This document shows positions 61,580 through 64,000 of a DNA stretch of 64,000 nt, one piece after another. Origin of the DNA: Brooklawnia sp032229645 (GTDB lineage: Bacteria > Actinomycetota > Actinomycetes > Propionibacteriales > Propionibacteriaceae). The notes under the pieces are model-generated. The model had not been told where the DNA came from, did no database searches, and was given only the letters and a program-made list of their open reading frames with translations. Location of the stretch: the NCBI GenBank assembly GCA_963722295.1, contig CAVRLB010000004.1, positions 62,001 to 126,000 on the forward strand, written 5' to 3'. Each line of letters starts with the position of its first letter. Position 1 is the stretch's first letter. Position numbers and translations under genes: made by a program.

Positions 61580-62668
61580 ATGTCCGCCAGCACGCCACCG
61601 CCACCTCCACAGTGGCCGTTGCGTCCCGGCTCTCCTCGACCGTCTCGTGACTGGGCGGCCGAGTTTCTCGATTTGAGGCGCACTCCTGCTCGCGGCAATA
61701 TCACGGGGCTGAGCGGGGCGGTGGCGACCTGGTTGGGCATCGATGTTCTGCTCGTCCGTTGTCTGTTCGTGCTGACCGGGCTGTGTTCGGGCATCGGCGT
61801 GATTGCCTACTTCACGGGCTGGATGCTGACCCGCAGCACGACCACCGGGCTGGCCCCCCTCGATCACATCGGTCGGCATTGGCGCAACGCGCCTGCGAGG
61901 GTGGTGGCGAACTGGGCACTGGCGTTCGGCATCATCGGCAGCCTGCTCTTCAGCACTGTGATGGGAGTCGGCTGGCTGCCGGTCGTGATCCTCGCCGTGA
62001 CCGTCTGGGCGGGCACCCAACGACGATTCATCCCCGGCCGACCCAGACAACAGGTAGCCACCCGCTATTGGGCGCCCAGCCCGGCGCCGGCGCGCAAGCA
62101 CGACCGGGTGGCCATCGCCATCACCGTGATCACCCTGATCGTCGCTGCGGCGGCAGCGCTGATCGGCGTCATCGCGTTCCCGGACATGGTGGTTCTCCCC
62201 TTGGCGGCTGCGCTGGCGGTGATCGGGCTCGGGCTGCTGGTGATCGCCCGTCGTGCCAGAGGACTCGGGCTGATCGTCCCCGGCGTCGCGCTGGCGGTAG
62301 CCTTGACCGGGGCTATGGTGACGGCACCACCGCTCCCGCGCAGTTCGATGAACAACCTAGTGCGGCCGACCCAGCTCGACGACCAGGTGCTCCACAGCGA
62401 ACATCGGACGATGGACATCCGCGACATCAGGATCGCCGCAGATGAGTACTGGAACATCAACCTGCAGGATTCCGAACTCGGACTGACGATTCCTGCCGAC
62501 CAGAACGTGATCATCGAGGTCTTCTTTACCGACTCGATTATCATGCTGCCGGATTTCTTCAACGGATCCGGCCAAGCGCGCAACCAACAGATCGTCGACG
62601 ACACCTTGCCGACGCTTTATATCGAAGTGCGCGCCACCGACTCGCAGCTCTGGGTGACCTCGGCATGA
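61580..62668 (+). CDS. PspC-domain membrane protein
   Basis: 362-residue protein. A PspC domain (about 35-85; GNITGLSGAVATWLGIDVLL, then YFTGWMLTRS) is followed by pairs of membrane helices (about 100-145 and 175-260) and a C-terminal exported domain (from MDIRDIRIAADEYWNINLQD to the end). It is the first of three genes divergent from the PspC kinase. Its exact role is unknown; association with the kinase system is by context. Confidence 0.8.
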   Translation: MSASTPPPPPQWPLRPGSPRPSRDWAAEFLDLRRTPARGNITGLSGAVATWLGIDVLLVRCLFVLTGLCSGIGVIAYFTGWMLTRSTTTGLAPLDHIGRHWRNAPARVVANWALAFGIIGSLLFSTVMGVGWLPVVILAVTVWAGTQRRFIPGRPRQQVATRYWAPSPAPARKHDRVAIAITVITLIVAAAAALIGVIAFPDMVVLPLAAALAVIGLGLLVIARRARGLGLIVPGVALAVALTGAMVTAPPLPRSSMNNLVRPTQLDDQVLHSEHRTMDIRDIRIAADEYWNINLQDSELGLTIPADQNVIIEVFFTDSIIMLPDFFNGSGQARNQQIVDDTLPTLYIEVRATDSQLWVTSA

Positions 62669-62856
62669 CCCGCGGTTCTAGCCCGACGGCGATTATCTGG
62701 GGATTCGCCTTCATCGCGCTCGCGGGCCTGGCCGCCTTGCGGCAATTCGACGTACTGACCACCATGACCGTCGTCGGTTTCCTCGCGCCGCTCGGGCTGA
62801 TCGTCCTCGGCCTGCTCGGACTGGTGCTGAGCAACAGACATGACAAGACTCACTAG
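62665..62856 (+). CDS. Small two-helix membrane protein
   Basis: 63-residue protein with two hydrophobic stretches (IIWGFAFIALAGLAALRQF and VVGFLAPLGLIVLGLLGLVL). Its ATG overlaps the preceding stop (ATGA), so it is translated with the PspC gene. I do not recognise a family with certainty. Confidence 0.65.
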   Translation: MTRGSSPTAIIWGFAFIALAGLAALRQFDVLTTMTVVGFLAPLGLIVLGLLGLVLSNRHDKTH

Positions 62857-62913
62857 CCCACATCACCGGCATGGTTTATCTGACCTGCCACCCACAGAAA
62901 GGACAATGAATTC

Positions 62914-63228
62914 ATGAGCACTCGCAAACTCGTCCGCAGCCGAGACCACCGTGTCATCGCAGGCGTCTGCGGCGGCATCGCCGATTATTTCGGCATCGAT
63001 CCCCTGATTGTCCGGCTGATCGCTCTCGCTCTCGGCCTGTTCAGCGTCGGAGCCGTCGGCGCGGCCTACGTGGTCGCGTGGTTGGCCATCCCCGATGAAG
63101 GCAGTGGCGATTCCGGCGCCGATCAGCTCTACGAGCGCTACGGCGACTACCGACGCCGCCGCGACGCCCGCGCCGCAGCCGAGAATCCGCCGGACGAGGG
63201 CCCGTCCGACAGCTTCAGTGCCGACTAA
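62914..63228 (+). CDS. Short PspC-domain protein
   Basis: 104-residue protein: a PspC domain (STRKLVRSRDHRVIAGVCGG, then IADYFGIDPLIVRLIALALG, then AAYVVAWLAIPDE) followed by a charged tail. A good ribosome-binding site (GAAAGGACA) precedes the ATG. A 15-bp stem terminator follows. It is the third PspC-domain gene within 3.2 kb. Confidence 0.85.
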   Translation: MSTRKLVRSRDHRVIAGVCGGIADYFGIDPLIVRLIALALGLFSVGAVGAAYVVAWLAIPDEGSGDSGADQLYERYGDYRRRRDARAAAENPPDEGPSDSFSAD

Positions 63229-63256
63229 GGACCCTCCAAGCGTCACGACGACCAGC

Positions 63257-63291
63257 CAGCGGCTAGCCGACACGTGGTCGGCTAGCCGCTG
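63257..63291. terminator. Perfect 15-bp stem after the PspC gene
   Basis: CAGCGGCTAGCCGAC (63257-63271) and its exact complement at 63277-63291 enclose ACGTG. It sits between the convergent PspC and hydrolase genes. The arms share the CGGCTAGC word of the 59-kb tandem repeats. Confidence 0.8.
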
Positions 63292-63331
63292 TCGTTAGGA
63301 CCCTTGGCTGCTCAATCCCCCGGGCTGGGCA

Positions 63332-64000
63332 TCACTGCTCTTCGAATTCCAGCAACAGCCGGTGCAACTCATCGGCGTGCTCGAAGGCGACCGAATGACC
63401 CGCGTCCGCAAGATCCACCCACTGCTTGTCCGGCGCCGCCAGCAGCTCGTACCACTCACGGGCCGGCTCCGTGCGAGCAGCCAGCTCATGTTCACCAGCG
63501 AGGACGATCACAGGCACCTCCAGCGCTGCTGCGTCGCGGCGCAGGTCCACGTCCTGCAACTGCGGATAGAGCTGGGAGAAGACGTCGAGCAGACCCCGCA
63601 GCACACTCACCTTCTCAATCGGTGAGTACTCCTGGCCAAAGACGCCATAGGGTCCGAGGTTGCTCTGTTGCCCTCTGCGCAGATCGGCGGGCGGAATGTA
63701 GCCGCCCTCCAAGAGCGGGTAGTGCGACATGATCGTCGCATAGTCGAAAACGCTGCGGTAAGGCGGCGGCCCCATGGTGGCCAGCCTCGCTACCAACTCG
63801 CCATGGCCACTGCCCATCGCAGTGGTGATCAGGTCGCGGTAGATCCCCTCATCGGTCTCCAGCGGAGCCACCATCTGCCCACTGCCGATGAAGGCGTGGA
63901 AGAGTTCCGGCTGCTGCCGAACCGCGAGCACCCCGAGCAACGATCCCCATGATTCGCCGAGCAGGTAGACCTTCTGCCGACCGTAGTGCTCGGTCAGCCA
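63332..64000 (-). CDS. Alpha/beta hydrolase, partial (runs off the window)
   Basis: The C-terminal ~220 residues of an alpha/beta-hydrolase; the frame stays open to the window edge. The nucleophile elbow is LLGESWGSLLGVLA and the catalytic His is in ADAGHSVAFEHADE near the end, with the acid probably in VIVLAGEHELAA. The overall form resembles proline-iminopeptidase-like hydrolases. The N-terminus and start lie beyond 64000. Confidence 0.8.
   Translation of the reverse strand, partial: WLTEHYGRQKVYLLGESWGSLLGVLAVRQQPELFHAFIGSGQMVAPLETDEGIYRDLITTAMGSGHGELVARLATMGPPPYRSVFDYATIMSHYPLLEGGYIPPADLRRGQQSNLGPYGVFGQEYSPIEKVSVLRGLLDVFSQLYPQLQDVDLRRDAAALEVPVIVLAGEHELAARTEPAREWYELLAAPDKQWVDLADAGHSVAFEHADELHRLLLEFEEQ

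Overview
The window is a chromosomal segment of a high-GC Gram-positive bacterium, most likely a propionic-acid-forming actinobacterium of the Propionibacteriaceae (inference). The reasons are split acyl-CoA carboxylase genes with an epsilon subunit, a large pyruvate:ferredoxin oxidoreductase, sucCD and mdh of the propionate/TCA route, and actinobacterial neighbourhoods such as sucCD-DUF6350-purN-purH-folD-DUF3017 and PspC-type two-component genes. No rRNA, tRNA or CRISPR array was recognised.

Layout. 1-7.7 kb: propionyl/acyl-CoA carboxylase beta, epsilon and alpha genes, interrupted by maf, a truncated S66 peptidase, an AbiEi-like gene and a NUDIX gene. 7.7-18.3 kb: ptsH, a dihydroorotate-dehydrogenase-like gene with nifJ, a fructose PTS pair (fruR-fruA), ilvA and an aldo/keto reductase. 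18.4-30 kb is the accessory zone. It holds an IS110-type transposase gene, an intact IS982-type element, a scrambled sugar locus (alcohol dehydrogenase fragment, symporter fragment, intact C-terminal transketolase subunit), a TetR gene, and then a 6-kb island. A 317/320-bp direct repeat carrying the 3' end of a sirtuin gene bounds this island. Inside are a lactococcin-972-type bacteriocin, a decayed second copy of it, a membrane protein, an AfsA-type butyrolactone-synthase homologue with its own TetR regulator and reductase, and a truncated DUF1016 gene.

30-36.3 kb is the most unusual part. A same-strand cluster encodes a form II RuBisCO with its catalytic motifs intact, a class I fructose-bisphosphatase homologue that has lost its metal ligands, and a proteobacterial-type (class I) phosphoribulokinase. 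It sits directly upstream of metG-sir2. RuBisCO plus phosphoribulokinase would let ribulose-5-phosphate and CO2 be converted to 3-phosphoglycerate, possibly as an electron-sparing bypass during fermentation rather than for autotrophy (inference).

36.5-64 kb: an operon of DyP peroxidase, encapsulin, cytidine deaminase and an RNase H fusion; two tandem BMP-type lipoproteins (one frameshifted); a TrpB2-type synthase; a CNNM/CorC-type membrane protein; icd, purU and mdh; the sucC-to-DUF3017 operon; pcrA; a 51-bp tandem repeat; a PspC-kinase/LuxR two-component pair with divergent PspC genes; and a partial alpha/beta hydrolase at the right edge.

A family of about 50-bp imperfect palindromes with a conserved centre recurs at least eight times between genes. 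At least one copy is a perfect stem followed by a T-run, as in an intrinsic terminator.
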